Notes under the pieces: model-generated
Seen by the model: the letters and a program-made list of their open reading frames with translations, nothing else
What the model was told of the DNA's origin: nothing
Databases searched by the model: none
In this document: positions 12,082-25,900 of the stretch, piece after piece
Layout: each line of letters opens with the position of its first letter
Position numbering within the stretch: the first letter of the stretch is position 1
Position numbers and translations under genes: made by a program
Origin: Aphelenchoides besseyi
Taxonomy: Eukaryota; Nematoda; Chromadorea; Rhabditida; Aphelenchoididae
Direction of reading: 5' to 3'
Length of the DNA stretch: 64,000 bases
Assembly (NCBI GenBank): GCA_024699855.1
Contig: JAMPIQ010000001.1
Coordinates: 2,542,001 to 2,606,000 of the forward strand

Positions 12082-14170
12082 ATGCTCAGCGGTAAACTTT
12101 CTCGTTCCATTGTGATCATCCCTCAACGTTTGGGGTTAGATATATGAAATACTAAAAGAATAAAAGGTCTTTGTTTCAGTTCGGCATGGTTCGGAAACGT
12201 TGAAATGGGACCGCCGGTAATGTTATGAGTAACACGATCGTTTGAACTGTTATTTAGGATCCAATTCTTGGCGTGACTGAAGCATTCAAACGAGACCAAA
12301 ATCCCAAGAAGATTAATCTCGGAGTTGGAGCTTATCGTCGGGATGTAAGTTCAATTTCAATTTCCTTATCTTCGTCTACTTAGGGCAAACCGTACGTTCT
12401 TCCGAGTGTTCGTGAAGCTGAACAAAAGATCATTGATGCCAAGTTGGACAAGGAATACACGACAATTGCTGGAAGTAATTCAAGGAGAGCTATTCTAATT
12501 TTGAACGCGTAATTTTAGTTCCCGAGTTCACGGCAAACGCAGCGAAGTTGGCATTTGGCGAAGATTCGTCGGTCATCAAAGAAAAGCGAAACGCCACTGT
12601 TCAAACAAGTAATTTTGTATTTGGAGCTTACAACTGAAACTGTTCTTTAGTTTCTGGTACCGGTGCTTTACGTGTTGGAGCAGAGTTCTTGGTTAGTCGT
12701 TTAGAAATAGTAGTCTCTATTTGTTCGATTTCAGAACAAATTCTTCACATCGAGCAAAGAAATCTATCAACCAACACCAACTTGGGGAAACCATAGTAAT
12801 GGACGAGTTCCAAGCAATTTGACTTTGTCGTTTTTCAGTTCCAGTCTTCAAATTCGCTGGACTCAATGTGAAACAATACAAATACTACGATCCAAAGACC
12901 TGTGGATTTGACGAAGCTGGTTGTTTGAATGGTGACTAAGATAGTCTGAAGAAAGTTAATCAAACATTCAGATATTGGAAACATTCCGAAAAAATCGATT
13001 ATCCTCCTACACGCTTGTGCTCACAACCCGACTGGAGTTGATCCAACGGTTAGTTGTCTCGTTTCGTTTCATTACAAAACTTTCAGAAAGAACAATGGAA
13101 GAAAATCTCTGACCTCTGCAAACAACGCGATCTCTACGTTTTCTTCGATATGGTTATTCGCTTTACTATCTTCAAATTTTTACATTTGTTTCAGGCCTAT
13201 CAAGGTTTTGCATCGGGATGTACCGTCAAAGATGCGTACGCAGTTCGCTATTTCGTTGAACAAAATCATAACATTTGTCTTGCGCAATCATTTGCCAAAA
13301 ACATGGGACTCTACGGTTCGTTTTTGGTTATCCATTGAAATAATTTGTTAGTTTAGGTGAACGAGTTGGTGCATTTACGATCGTTGCCAACGATCAAGAC
13401 GAAGCATCTCGTGTTATGTCACAGCTAAAGATCTTGATTCGTCCAATGATTAGTAATCCGCCTATTCATGGTGCTCGCATTGCCAACGAGATTTTGACAA
13501 ACGAAAGCCTCAAGAAACAATGGTAATTAACAAGCAGTGAGATGCTTTGAGCTTGTTTTTTAGGTTAGAAGACGTGAAAGGAATGGCCGACAGCATCATT
13601 AGCATGCGAACTCAATTGAAAGATCTTTTGGCTAAAGAGGGCTCGACACGAAATTGGAATCACATCACAGATCAAATCGGAATGTTCTGTTTCACAGGAC
13701 TGAAGCCGGATGAAGTAAGTTGTCACTACAATTGTTAACACAACAATTTTCCTCATTTTGCCCTTTGATTTGTTTTTTCATCGAAACAAAAATGATTCAA
13801 ATTTCCAATCGGACTTCACGATGAATAGACTTTTTGCGTCAATAGAACTAAATTGTGCAGCACTCATTACTCATCATCCACTTTCTCCGAACAATCTCTG
13901 ACTGTTATTATTTTCAGGTCTCGAAGCTGATCAACGAGCACAGTGTCTATTTGACCAAAGACGGTCGCATTTCCGTTGCAGGCATCAGCAACAACAACGT
14001 TGCCTACTTAGGTACAACAATTTTAAACTCGTGAATTGAAGTCAGATCTTTCTGTACAAAGTTCTGTTGATTTCAAACTTCCGATCTTTGCCCGGGAATG
14101 TCTGATCAATTCACGAGTTCGAAACTGAACGTGCCATTTAGCTCACGCGATTCACGCGGTTACCAAATAA
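12082..14170 (+). CDS. GOT2: Mitochondrial aspartate aminotransferase
   Basis: PLP-dependent transaminase interconverting aspartate/2-oxoglutarate and oxaloacetate/glutamate, part of the malate-aspartate shuttle. The first exon (12082-12134) encodes a basic presequence beginning MLSGKLSRS. It is spliced (donor GTTAGA, acceptor TTTCAG at 12179) to the mature start [12 protein letters not shown], which matches the GOT2 rather than GOT1 type. Conserved blocks follow: [17 protein letters not shown], the substrate-binding [12 protein letters not shown], and the PLP-lysine motif [14 protein letters not shown]. The end is AHAIHAVTK with stop at 14168-14170. About twelve exons are separated by mostly 40-60 bp introns; the last two introns are longer (about 200 and 130 bp). 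An acceptor (TTTTTCAG at 12074) lies eight bases before the ATG, suggesting trans-splicing. Confidence 0.93.
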
Positions 14171-15778
14171 GACGAACGATTAGGCTGAGGATCTTAGAAG
14201 CAGAATTTTCTTTGATTGCATAGTTCTTCTTAACTAATTTTATCGTTTACACAGTATCGTATGTTGTTAGGAAATTGTACGCGTTAATGCGTGATCCAGA
14301 GTAAACATTGATGCATGTTACTTTCGTGTCCATTTCAGTTTGTGGGGAGATTGTTTTTCAAGTTCCACGTATGTGCAGTTGAGTATGAGAAAAAACAATG
14401 AACTTCGACTTGAATCCAAAACATTTCAACTTCCGATGTTTCTTCTCGTGCAATTGCAACGTTCCACTTCGAGTGTGCGTGTGTGTAAAAATGACGGGGA
14501 ATTGAAATGGGAAGATGTCAATGCAAAAACAAAATTTCATCTCGAGCATTTTATGCATAAAACGCCTTCTCCCAATTCGCCCCGTAAATCTCCAGGGGAT
14601 GGGATTTGGATTCGAGGAAAAAACGAATTCCGTTCATTTCAAGTCGGGCTCCTTGGCCTCTCGTATTTTTAAATTCGACGATTAAGTCGGTTTTGACTAA
14701 CGGACTTTAAATTCGACAAAGTGGGTTTAGCGGAAGTCCAATTTTAGTGTTCGGACCGCCAACCGCGTACGTAATTTCAAGGTCCTTTCCTCTTCGAACT
14801 GCCGAGCCAATTGAATCCACCTTTTGTGAACAAGGCGGTTTTAACGTATAACGCCAACCGCTTCTCGTGTGTTGATGAAATCCCACATCAAAAGAAACCA
14901 TGCAGACGAAGTCCGTTTGAACATCTTTCTTTCTGTCGCCTCGCTTTTTCACTTCGAACCAACACATGGGCGGGACGCAACAAACGAAGAAGAAGTTTTG
15001 GCATACTCAAGAAGTCGTCCATTTAATATTGATGCTTAGGTTTAAGAGCGAAGAGACTTCTTCTTCGGACACTTCAGAAATCAAAATGTCGAATTGCTCG
15101 ACTGCTCAACAGCGTTCAATTTTTTGAATAAACGAATAGAACATTATCGCAAATGCCAATTATGAGAAATTGAGCTCATCCATTAACTTCCTGTCAAACA
15201 CACTCCCTCATCCGACCCACAAAAGAGTTCTCTTCCGCTCTTTATTTATCAATTATCTTTATTAAAGGTCTTCTCTCGTCTGTTCGTTTGCTACAAATCC
15301 CCACACTTCTGTGACGTTCGCGAATTCAAGAGTCTTTGGATTTAAACGTAAGCGTTGACCATCGAATCTTTTCGCTAAGACAACTTTTATTGCTTATCCA
15401 ATGACGACTACTAAAAATAAACTTCGACACTTAACACTTCAACATCTTCGTATTGTCGTTTGGCTCGCTGTTCACTTGAAGTTTACGAACTTGAAAGATT
15501 TCTGAACCATATCATTTGTGTTTTTCGAATCGGAATTCTTGCGCGAATTTGAATGGACAAATCAAGAAGACGACTTTTCCTCTTTTTCATGTCCGTTCGA
15601 CCATCGCTTCCCGTCTGACTTCCGACGACAAGATTTTGACGGACAGATTCGTTGAAGTCGAGAGGCCGAACGGTCGGATTTACAAAGCCGTTTTTTTTAA
15701 ATCGTATCTTCGTATATCTTTTCACGTTCTCACTCCCACACTTTGAACCCTTTATTCATAAGTTTCGTATTCAGCAGA
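14171..15778. other. Intergenic region between GOT2 and the Na+/Ca2+ exchanger
   Basis: About 1.6 kb with scattered ORFs of 60-110 codons on both strands that have no shared exon structure and no recognisable family. It holds the GOT2 3' UTR and the promoter/outron of the exchanger gene. No RNA gene or repeat was recognised. Confidence 0.35.
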
Positions 15779-18318
15779 ATGAAAGGAACGAGACGAAAGC
15801 AGCTGCTTTGGCGTGGAGTTATGATGGTTGGATCACTGGCAATCTTTACACTATTCATTGTACCGATGATTGGAATCGAGAAACGAGCAGCTACGACCGC
15901 TGAAGAATCGATTCGTGCACGACGTTCTGTACCTCTTCAAACTTATCCTCAGATGCTTCAGTCGCCTTCGCTTTGCTCGTAGGTTTTTGGAGCGGAAATT
16001 TGATTTTTTTCGAAATTTGTTCTGAAACAGCAAATTCAATCAACAAACATTTGATGTGATGTACTAAAGTTTGAGTGCCTTTAGAAATCGAACACAAACT
16101 GCACAGCAACAAGGAAACGATCAATTTCCACCGGATATGTTTACGGCAACTCAACGGCGACATGGAGCCATCTTGTTGCATCTCTTTGCTCTCGGTTATA
16201 TGTTCATTGCACTGGCAATTGTCTGTGACGAGTTCTTCGGTTTGTTTATTTAACATTCTTCCAACGAACTTTCTGTTTTTAGTTCCTGCATTGACGATAA
16301 TAACCGAGACCTTAGACATCAACGACGACGTTGCAGCGGCAACCTTCATGGCGGCTGGAGGTTCGGCTCCCGAGTTCTTTACCTCAGTGATTGGTGTGTT
16401 TATTGCGCATTCGAATGTGGGAATTGGCACTATTGTTGGCTCCGCCCTTTTTAATATTTTATGCGTTTTGTCGTTTTGTACATTTTTCTCACGAACTGTT
16501 CTTCAACTGAGCTGGTAAGCAAAAAATCTCGATTTCACTGGTAAGCTTATAGGTGGCCTTTATTTCGAGATATCACTTTCTACTCGTTCTCCTTGTTTAT
16601 TCTACTGTTGTTCTTTCTCGATGAATTGATCCATTGGTACGAAGCTGCATGTAAGTTAAAAGTTAGCTACTTACATAAACTCTCTAATGATTTTAGGTAT
16701 GTTCGGAATGTACATCGTTTATGCTGGATTCATGCGATACAACGAAGTTTTTGAGAAGTTTGTAAAAGTCAATTTGCTCGGCAACGACATCTCGGTTTTG
16801 GACGAAGAGCAATGCGAATCGATTATTGTAAGTTGAGGCAGGAGTTGAAGTAGATCGGTAGAAACTTAGGATCAAACTATTTCTACTACTCGAGCATCAC
16901 CTTCCACACACGCCGAATTGAGCAGTACAGTCAGTGCGCCACATGGAACTCGACATTTCGTCAGCAAACCGTCACTACATCGAGCGGATAGTTTGGCCGC
17001 TGGGCGTCGTCGGGCTTCCGCCATTTCCACTCGACGTCAATCGATTCCGATTCTTCATTCTGGAACGATGTTTAGGTTTGTTCTAATCCCATATCTAAAT
17101 AGTGAGTTCGCAGGAATGGCATAATGCAGCAGATCATGAGTCAGACGTTGGATTCTGTGGATGAACAAGGTCTTTTGAATAGCAGTATTTCAATTTATTG
17201 TCAAGATTGCAGGTGATGACGATAGCCGTCGAAAATCAAGTACGACCTGTAGTATCAAGCATGTTGCTCGTAATCCGAATGCTGTAATTGTGGCGGTACA
17301 GAGGCGATTAGTAACGAAAACCTTCAGATCAATTTCAGAGACAAAACGGAACTCCCGGCGATTCACGTTCAAGTCAACGACGTTCAACAAAAGCAGAGAT
17401 CGAACAATTAGTTGGTTAACACTGTAGTTACTGACTAAGGATCTGGTATTTAGCGTTCAATCATTGAAGAAGACGAGGAAAAGCCGTTGGATATGAGTTG
17501 GCCGGAAGACTTAAAGAAACAATTAATTTACGTTTTCTTATCACCTATTTTGTTTCCACTTTGGGTAAGTTTTCTTGAAATATGCGATAAAAATGAAAAC
17601 CTTAAGGTCACATTACCTGATGTTCGACGTCCAGAATCAAAAAAATGGTTCGTAGTTTCCTTCATCGGTTCAATTCTGTGGATCGCTGCTTTCTCCTATT
17701 TGATGGTTATATTTGATATAAGAAGAGACTTAATTTTTGTTAAGGTTTGGATGGCAAATACCATTGGCGAGACCTTCTTTGTTCCAACAGAGGTAATGGG
17801 TTTGACAGTCTTGGCAGCAGGCACAAGTGTACCGGGTTCGATTAAACAACATCAGAGGATTTATATGAAGTTTAGATCTTATTACATCCGTAATAGTTGC
17901 ACGCAAAGGATTGGGAGACATGGCTGTCTCTTCGAGCATTGGATCGAACCTATTCGACATATGTGTTGGGTTCGTTTGAACATTTGTATGCGTTAAATCG
18001 CTTGTTTAGATTGGCAGTTCCGTGGTTACTATACTTTCTGTATTCATTCATAATAAACGGAACAGTTGAGCCAGTGTCTGTTTCAAGGTTTGTCAATCAA
18101 CTACTACCCATGTAACTGTCGATTTTAGTAACGGACTTCTTTGTTCGGTTTCTGCTTTAGTTTTTATGCTCGTCGTTTTGGTGACTGTGATCGGTATCTC
18201 AAAATGGCGAATGAACAAACTTTTCGGTTGCTGCATGATCGTCTTCTACATCGTATTCTGTGCTCTCTCTGTTGGTCTTGAAATGAGGTTTTTCGAATGT
18301 CCTTTACGGTTATGTTAA
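15779..18318 (+). CDS. K+-dependent Na+/Ca2+ exchanger (SLC24/NCKX family)
   Basis: The start ATG at 15779 follows an acceptor-like ATTCAGCAG. An N-terminal hydrophobic segment precedes the first exchanger cluster. The alpha-1 repeat reads VITE-equivalent ITET, then [19 protein letters not shown] and [15 protein letters not shown] cytoplasmic Ser/Arg-rich loop spans about 16870-17460. The C-terminal cluster carries the alpha-2 repeat [10 protein letters not shown], split by an intron of about 38 bp near 17837-17875, then [10 protein letters not shown]. The stop is at 18316-18318 after a short tail. NCKX proteins export Ca2+ using inward Na+ and outward K+ gradients at the plasma membrane or in vesicles. 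The acidic and Asn residues of both alpha repeats are retained, so transport activity is expected. The cytoplasmic loop is shorter than in most vertebrate members. Confidence 0.9.
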
Positions 18319-18490
18319 TTAAATTAGTTTTCATTTTTGAAATGCCCGAGAGCCAACAAAAAGCATTGACGTAACCAATTTCAACAAACGAACAAAGAAA
18401 TGAAGACATTTGACGTAAAAAATCTGTTTGATTGATGTTGAATATCAAGTGAACAACAATAGAATGTTAATCGATTTATTGAAAGCTCAA

Positions 18491-18986
18491 TCAACACGCA
18501 TCATTACGGTGGGCTGTTCTTTGAAGTTTTGATTTTGTCGAGGAGCAAACAAACGACTATATTGGAGTTCACGACGATAGGTAGAAGTGACCTGAAGATC
18601 TGCAATCAGCTGTGATTGAAATACGAACCTCATACTCTCGTTCACGCATGTTTTTCAATCGTTTTTGTTCCAGTTCCGCGGACCAAGTGCGTATGTTCAA
18701 ATGGATAAGAGCGGCGGTTAATGCGACAAAACAAAGAAGCACAGTAGTCGAGATGATACACGCATTTTGTGATTGAAAAAGCAGAAGTTCCGGGTACCGG
18801 ATGTTGATTCCTTTGCATGCAGTAGAATCTGTACAACCGTCAACAAAAGCAAGAAAAAACAAAACTAAGATTTGTAAATGGTATTAGATTCAAGCATAGA
18901 AGACTTACCAATCAACATCTCCGATTTCATTGGATAAGATAAACAGCCGACGATTGTGATTGCAACGCAACAAGAAGTGAATTGAC
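18491..18986 (-). CDS. Small multi-pass membrane protein, 5' exon(s) not found
   Basis: Three exons are visible. The first (about 18912-18986, beginning after acceptor TTTAACAG) encodes a hydrophobic stretch with SCCVAITIVGCLSYP. It is spliced to an exon starting VLFFLAFVDGC and containing a further TM segment (STTVLLCFVALTAALIH) and a charged helix (ELEQKRLKNMRERE). A 37 nt intron (donor GTTCGT, acceptor TTCAG) leads to a polar C-terminal tail, with stop at 18491-18493 (minus). At least three TM segments are visible, so a tetraspan topology is possible. The family was not recognised. The start exon upstream of 18986 is not resolved. The 37 nt intron restores a longer frame than the read-through alternative, which would stop near 18569. 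Confidence 0.5.
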
Positions 18987-19876
18987 CTGTTAAATTTGTG
19001 TATGCAAACAAAACTTCAAGTTCGATGTTAATCTGAAGGCACTTTTGCTCTTCAGATGTTCAATTGCACATTCCTTTCTGAGGATTGTGCATCAACCACA
19101 TGCATGAGAATGTGTTTACGATATCTGGGGTTTACGTGATCGCTTTTCGATTTTTGATGGCAATTCAACAAACAAAAAGACTATGGTGCGGAAGTGAATC
19201 GAAACTCGTTTGTCTTTTACGAACCGCAAATCTCGTGAGCGCACAATTTTTCGGTTTAAATGGTTTGATTTCTCGTCGACGACCTTCAGCTCTCCGTTTC
19301 AAAACCCTTAACATTTGTTGCGCTTATCCTCTTCAATCAATCAGTCGATGCAATCAAACAGCGTCATCTGTCTGCACTCTGCATGAATCCCGTTGTTTCC
19401 AACTTATTTGATTGAGTACTCGGTTTTTTGTTCGACTTATCCAAACGACCCAATTCGGATGTACTTTGACTCACATTGAACTTCCTAGTAGTTCGTTTGT
19501 GTTTATTATCGTTTTTGTTTTGAACGGTCCTATTTGACTTCTCAGCATTCTTCTCGTATTCAAGTGGATCAAATCAGAACCATTCTGATCGTAGTGCTCG
19601 TTCAATTTCATGACTGCTTTACAGCAAATTGATTGAACGGCGAATTTTCCAGCCGATTGGCCAGCAGCTTTTTTCATTTACTTCTTTTTTTGCATCACAC
19701 GCGCAATCGGAACGGTCGTCGTCGCAATTGGAACGACGACAATAAATGTGAAAAGGAAAGCAAAACATTCGTGATTTGTCGTTCGCCTAATCAACAACCA
19801 GTTTGATTCATTTTCGAGTTTAACTCTGAACTACAAAGTTATCATTCGAATTCTATTGTGAATTGCAGCTCAATAT
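18987..19876. other. Intergenic region before the galectin gene
   Basis: It probably contains the 5' exon of the small membrane protein. A 68-codon minus-strand ORF (19471-19677, starting MKKAAGQSAGKFAVQ) has reasonable composition but no splice signals or recognised family. Nothing else can be supported. Confidence 0.3.
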
Positions 19877-21327
19877 ATGCAAGCTCTTATACAAAAGATT
19901 CTCGGTTTCGGGCGTCGTAAGAAGGTTCCGAAGCATGATGCTATAACTGGACGATCTAACACATTTGTGAGTTTCGATCAACACTAGACCTGTAATCTGA
20001 TTCGATTGTAGCCAGTACCCTACTTGGCTAAACTCGAATCTCAATGTTTGGAAGCCGGTCATTCACTTGTTATTCGTGGAATCATCATTGGTAGATTTTC
20101 ATTGGATTTATCATCTGAGATTCTTTAGGACGTCAAAACTTCTCGATCGCATTAACCAATGGACCAAGAGTTGAATTCGATGAAACAACAAATGAACTGG
20201 ACGATCGACTGCTTTTAATTCGTGTAGAAATTGATCAAAAGAAAATATTTCTAAACGCGTGTATTGATGGCGAATTCGGAAAAGAAGGTGAGTGGATTCA
20301 ACTACACAACGTTGTTTGCTTGTGAATCTTAAGATTCAATTGCGTTTTGCAGGTCAACTAAAACATCGATGGCATCTGAATGATGAATTCGATATTCGTA
20401 TTCGTTGTCACGAAGAGGAGTTTGAGGTTATTTTGCTATAAAGATAGCGTATTACGAGTGTGATTGCAGATTTTTGTTGACCACAAGTTAGTTGCTCGTT
20501 TTGCTCATTATCGTAAGTTGAAGAAAGTATGTCGAGGTATAAAATAAATTTCAGTTCCACTCGATCAGATTAGTCACGGTTGGTTTTGTCAAGAACGTCG
20601 GATTATTCCAATCCTTTAGTGTTCATTCAAGGTGATATCGAACTCTTTTCGAGCTCATGGGAAGGCACCTATTACGTCAGTTCAAAAATGTGAAATCTAT
20701 AAGCGGCTTTGACTTCAGAATGTTCCGTATGCCGCTGAGATTCCCGGCAATTTCACTCCGGGCCGGAAATTTTATGTCAGCGGATTAGCTAAAAAAAAAG
20801 CAAAAGAATTTTTCATCCAACTCATGGCCAATGACAATAACATCGGACTTCAAATACATGCACGTTTCCCTTCAAAGGTAAGGCCATCCAAACGAATACG
20901 GTCGATTCACATTTGAAATTTTGTCTTTTCGTTTGAAATTTGACCTTCCGATTGGCGGTCACTTGAGAATGGAGGATTTGACGTTGAATTTCAGAAGCTA
21001 ATCTGTAACACAAAACTCGGAGACCAATGGCAAGAGCCGGGTATTTGGTTCGGTTTGAGGAGATGTATTGGTTTTTTTATCAATTTTAGAGCGTTTAACT
21101 CTCGAACCATTTCCATTTAAACGCAAGAACAATTTTGACGTATTGATATACTGCGAAGAGAGTAAGTTCTTGGTCTACGTGGACGACTGCTTGCTCGGAA
21201 GTTACGAGCATCGAATAAATCCGCGTCAAATCGATCGCATTCAAATATCGGGCGACATCGTTCTCCAAGGTTTTCACAGACACACCACTGAATTACGAAC
21301 ATGATTGTAGGGGTCCATTTGAAATAA
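19877..21327 (+). CDS. Tandem-repeat galectin with degenerate sugar-binding motifs
   Basis: Two galectin-type carbohydrate-recognition domains lie in tandem after a basic N-terminal stretch (KILGFGRRKKVPKH). CRD1 (about 20010-20570) opens PVPYLAKLESQCLEAGHSLV and keeps the fold pattern IRGIIIG, FSIALTNG, EFDIRIRCHEEEFEIFVD. CRD2 (about 20670-21327) opens NVPYAAEIPGNFTPG and ends GDIVLQ then GVHLK, with stop at 21325-21327. Nematode LEC-1-type galectins have this architecture and bind beta-galactosides, secreted or cytosolic without a signal peptide. The canonical H-x-N-x-R motif is not intact in either domain: CRD1 has lost it, CRD2 reads LQIHARF. The WG-x-E motif of CRD1 is FGKEG, while CRD2 has GDQWQEPG. 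The start follows acceptor ATTGCAG by nine bases. Confidence 0.85.
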
Positions 21328-22992
21328 CTGTACCACGAATCGGCGAGATGTTAGTGTACATAAAGAGTTTGAGTCTTTTGTGTTCGAATTTACCCACTTA
21401 TATCTTACTGTAATTACGTAAAAAGGAAGCACTTGTCTGTTCAACTCGAGTATTCGGAATCTTCAGCATTCGTCCCATTCTGCTTCGGTCAGAAACCGGA
21501 ATAACAAATTGGGCTTAGACAACAATCGCTTAGTGTCCTAACATGGATACGACTTTTAACTTCAATTGTTATCGCCACTTGTCTACTGTACTTTTCGAAC
21601 ATAAAACTTTGAACTTGTTGTCCGAATGTTTTTTCAACGAACTCGTCTTTAGCGTTAGATTCGCTTAACGTCCCGAACTTTTATTTCTACGTTGAACTGT
21701 TTTTGTGCCTCTTCTTCATTCATCTTCCTTCTCTTTTATAATTAAACGTCGGACCATATGGTTTTATCCGCGGCCATTTTACGCATGACTACCTACAAAG
21801 AGTCCGCAAAATAAAAAAAAAACGTTGAAATCGTAATGCACTTCGTCGTTTTTGAGGTTCAAAACGCTTCGCAGAATTTCGATTCGTTCGTCGGCACGAA
21901 CGCAAATACTCACGTCGATTCGTTGAAGTGTGCGGCGATTTTCTCGTTTTAAAAGCGACTGATGGATTGATGAAATTCCGTCGTCCCTTGAGGAAGACGC
22001 AACGCTTCAAAAGTTGCCGGTTAGTTTGTCTACGACCAAAAACGGCGCTCATTCCCGAAAGCTAAAAGCTGAAGTCTTCACAACAAGGACTCGGTGGAAG
22101 CGCTTCTTTTTGTGTGTTTTTGGTGACGGTTCTTCGTTTCATCGGTTTTCGGCGTTGTGTCTGGAGTTCTTCCGTTTTCCCTTCCTTCTACGGTTCGTTT
22201 GTCGATAATGACGCGGTCCTTTTAAATCCACACCGTTTTTTCGTCGAGGTCCCCCTCCGAAAACCAAGAGTGAAACCCTCGGAAAAAAGAACTCGGAACG
22301 TGAATTCAAAATGCACGACACCACACGTTGGAATTTTAATGTCCTTCTACTGTCTATCAGACTAAATGGCTCACAGGTGAAGAGACCATTTTCGGATTCG
22401 AAGCATCGGCTCCATTCATCGTAACTATGCTTACAGTTCGTTGGTCCCAAATGCTTTTTCTGTCGCGGGGACCCTCGACATGTGTGGTCGAAGCGGATAG
22501 TCGTGGTGGAGTTGAATGTCATGAGAACAAATTCAACATTTTCACTTTAATCACGTGGACCGTATTATGCGTGGAGTCGAAGTGAATTAAAACAGATAAA
22601 AAAGGAGAAAAGAAATAGCGGGCATTTTTTTGGGCGTCCAGTCGTTTTGGTTCTTTCCGCTCTCGAATTCGCTTTGTGGTTGAAAGGGGCGAAAGGTGGT
22701 TGGCGCACGCTTTCCCATTCCCAACTGCGTCAATAATTTTTTGGCCGTTGATATTTTTTGCGCCTAATTGTTGTTGGGCGACGTTTGAAAATCCCCAAAA
22801 AAGAGGAATTTTCGAACGTTGTCACGAGTCGTTTTAAAGAGCGAGACGCTTTGCATTTTCGAATAAGTTCGCTCGTTTTTAGTCTCTCCTTAAAATTTCA
22901 TTGGTATTCGAAGGTCTGCCGGGAAAACTGCCAAATTAGTTCGATGTTCGTATCCAATTGATTCGCTCCACTGCCACGAACTGCTCAGCGTG
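21328..22992. other. Long intergenic region upstream of tomosyn
   Basis: About 1.66 kb. ORFs on both strands (for example 22139-22522 minus and 22114-22365 plus) overlap each other and show no family or splice pattern. It is likely the galectin 3' UTR plus the tomosyn promoter and outron. No RNA gene or repeat was recognised. Confidence 0.35.
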
Positions 22993-25900
22993 ATGGACAA
23001 GGCCAAAAAGAAGTTGGCTTCCGCCATCGACAATATCCGTAATCTGCACTTGCGAACGGAACTCGAAGTGGACGAGAAAATAAGCCCCGAATGCTGTTCA
23101 CTTTCCGATGTAAATGACGGCAACTGAAAAGGATTTTAAGGTCAATTCGTTGTTTTAGATCGTACGACACGGGTTTCCGGACGATCCGAAATGTTTGGCT
23201 GTTGATCCGGTTCAGAAATTGGTGGCCATTGGAGCAGGACATGGTTCGGTTAGATTGCTGGGAGATCCGGTAAGTGATTCTCTTCGATCTTGTTTACTGT
23301 TTTCTTTCAGGGCGTTGATTTCTATTTGAAACATGATTCGGAAGAAGCGGTTATTTTTGTTCAGTTCTTGGTTAACGAGGTAATTTCATGAAAGAATTCG
23401 TTGACATTTGCATGCGTAGGGTGGACTCATAACGGCTTTGCGCGATGATTCTATTCATTTATGGAATTATCGACAGAAAAGACCTGAGATCGTTCATTCA
23501 CTTAAATTGGCCAAAGAAAAAGTCACGTGTGTTATGTTGCCGTTCCAAAGCAAATGGTTACACGTTGGAACGGATAAAGGAAACGTTTATTTCGTTGGTT
23601 TGGCTGATTTTGAACTCTCGAATTATGTGATCAATTGGAATAAGGCGATCGACTTGTAAGTCTTTTGAGTTTATTTTTGAAATTCTGAGGCTTGTAGGAG
23701 TTGTCGAACACATCCCGGCGCTGTGCGTGATCTCAGCGTTTGTCCAACCGAAACTTCAAAGTTGTTGATGTTATATGATCGTGGTCAAGTTGTGCTGTGG
23801 AATCTGTTAACACGAGAATCGGAAAGATTTTGTATGGAAACGTCACCAGTAAAATGTTTTGCTTGGAATAACGACGGCAAACAATTTATGTGCGGTCACA
23901 AAGATGGATCGTTGACAATGTGGAATGTGAAAAAACCGAAAGAGTGTATTCAGAAAACGACTCCTCATGCTGCTTCTGAAACCGTTCAATGTCGCCCAAT
24001 CACTAAACTACATTGGGGTGTAAATGCTGAAGGAGAACAAATGATTTTGTTTGCTGGAGGTTTGTGTTTATCCATTTTTGCGGACTAGTTGTTTAGGAAT
24101 GCCGATGGATGAAGGCGCGTTACCTGCGATGACGATCCTCCGATCGAAAGGCTCAATTACTGTTCTTGAAATGGATTATGCGATCATCGATGCTCAACCA
24201 TTGAACAACTCTCCATACACCAATGTGGCTCAGCTTCCATATGCTATGGTCGTTCTATTAAAAAGCGACTTTTTGGTTATTGATCTCGGTTAGTTTTTGT
24301 TTTCTATTCCTGACTAATTTCAACATAAATTTACACTTTTAGTTACCAATGGGTATGCCCGAAAACTTTGTCAACTTTTGATTGTACATTTAGAGCTAGT
24401 CCTTGTTTTGAATGCCCCTATGCATTCGATATACATGAAAGTCCTGTCACTTATTTGCACTACATTTCTAATTGTCCCGTAGATTTGATTGCTGCCTTAA
24501 CGTTAGCTGGTCGCAATCAACGTCGTCAAGGAGTTCGTTTGAGTAACAAGGTGAGCGATTTGTCTGCTTTTTGTTATTCGTTTGATATTTAGCCGTGGCC
24601 CATTACCGGTGGTATCGGACGAGAGTGTGCAAGTGGACATCAGGAAATCGTTCTTACTGGGTTAGTCAACCAAATACGATTATTTTCACTGGGATTTAGT
24701 CACGAAGATGGTTCGGTTAAATTCTGGCAAGCATCAGGAGAACATTTACAAATCATGTACAAATTGAAAACTGCACGTCATTTCGAGAAATCAAACCCAA
24801 ACGACGGTCGAGTAATTAGTTACGCGGTTCGTGATATTCAACTTTGCGTCGACTCTCGACTTCTGTTAATTGCTGGAGCACACGGACAAGTTACGTTGTT
24901 TCGTTTCGTTAAAATGGAAAACACACAAGATATTGCAACTGTTGTTCTTCCGCAATTGTGTTCCAGTACGGCTCGTTCCGGCAGTCCACCGCCATCTGCT
25001 GATCCGACTGAAAAGCCATCTGCTCGACTGGAACTTCATCGACAACGTGAAAACGTGAACTCATCGCATGACTCCCAGCATAGTACGGACACAAGTGTTG
25101 GAAGTCAGATCGGAGAGAATATTCCGATTAAAGTTCGTGGTGGTGCGGTTAGACGACCAGCTGGTTATCAGGTTTGTTGTTTAATTAAAATTAACGGCTT
25201 GTACTATCCACTTTAGCCTGAGCTTGTTTGTCAAATCCCATGGATTAATGGAGCTGTGGCGGAGAAAATCACGGCGGTTGCAATGAATTCGACATATGGA
25301 GTTATCGCAATAGGAACGGCATCAGGAATGGGACTCGTTGATATGTTGACGTTTACGAATATATACTCTTGGTCAAACAGTGAACTTTATAATCGTGATA
25401 GTATCCCATTTTCATTGACAACCCAACATAGCGATGCTTCACCGTCGGAGGTATGTTTTCATTTACGAGTTCAAAATGCGTGGCTTTAATTTCAATTCGA
25501 TGCTTTCGATTTTTAACCCATGGCTATGACTAACAAAGAAAGCCAGTGATCGAGATTCGTAAATTTTTGTTCATTTTCAACATCAACCATTCATATTCTC
25601 TATATTTTGATTCGATCATCTTTTCTGACTTACGATTAACATTCATAAACATCCACTTATTTTGTTTCAGTTGCTGTCCAGCAAACGTAGACAGCTAAAA
25701 GTGAGTAATTGAAAAAGAAAGTTGGTTGGGTAACGTAAAAACGGTGAAGGGTGGTGATGGGTCTCTTGTTTACTTCTGTCTATCTTTTCGTTTTGATTGT
25801 TCGGTTAGCACAAATTCACTACTTTTTTCGAAGTCTCAATTCCAAGTGCTGTTCTCTGAAAGTAAGACAAATGCGGTGGTTTTGACGGTTCGAAAGCGTT

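Noticed and set aside
11808..12119. 103-codon minus ORF upstream of the helical-protein gene
   Set aside because: It overlaps the GOT2 presequence exon on the other strand, and its frame does not splice cleanly to the downstream exons. Part of the region may still be a leader exon in another frame.
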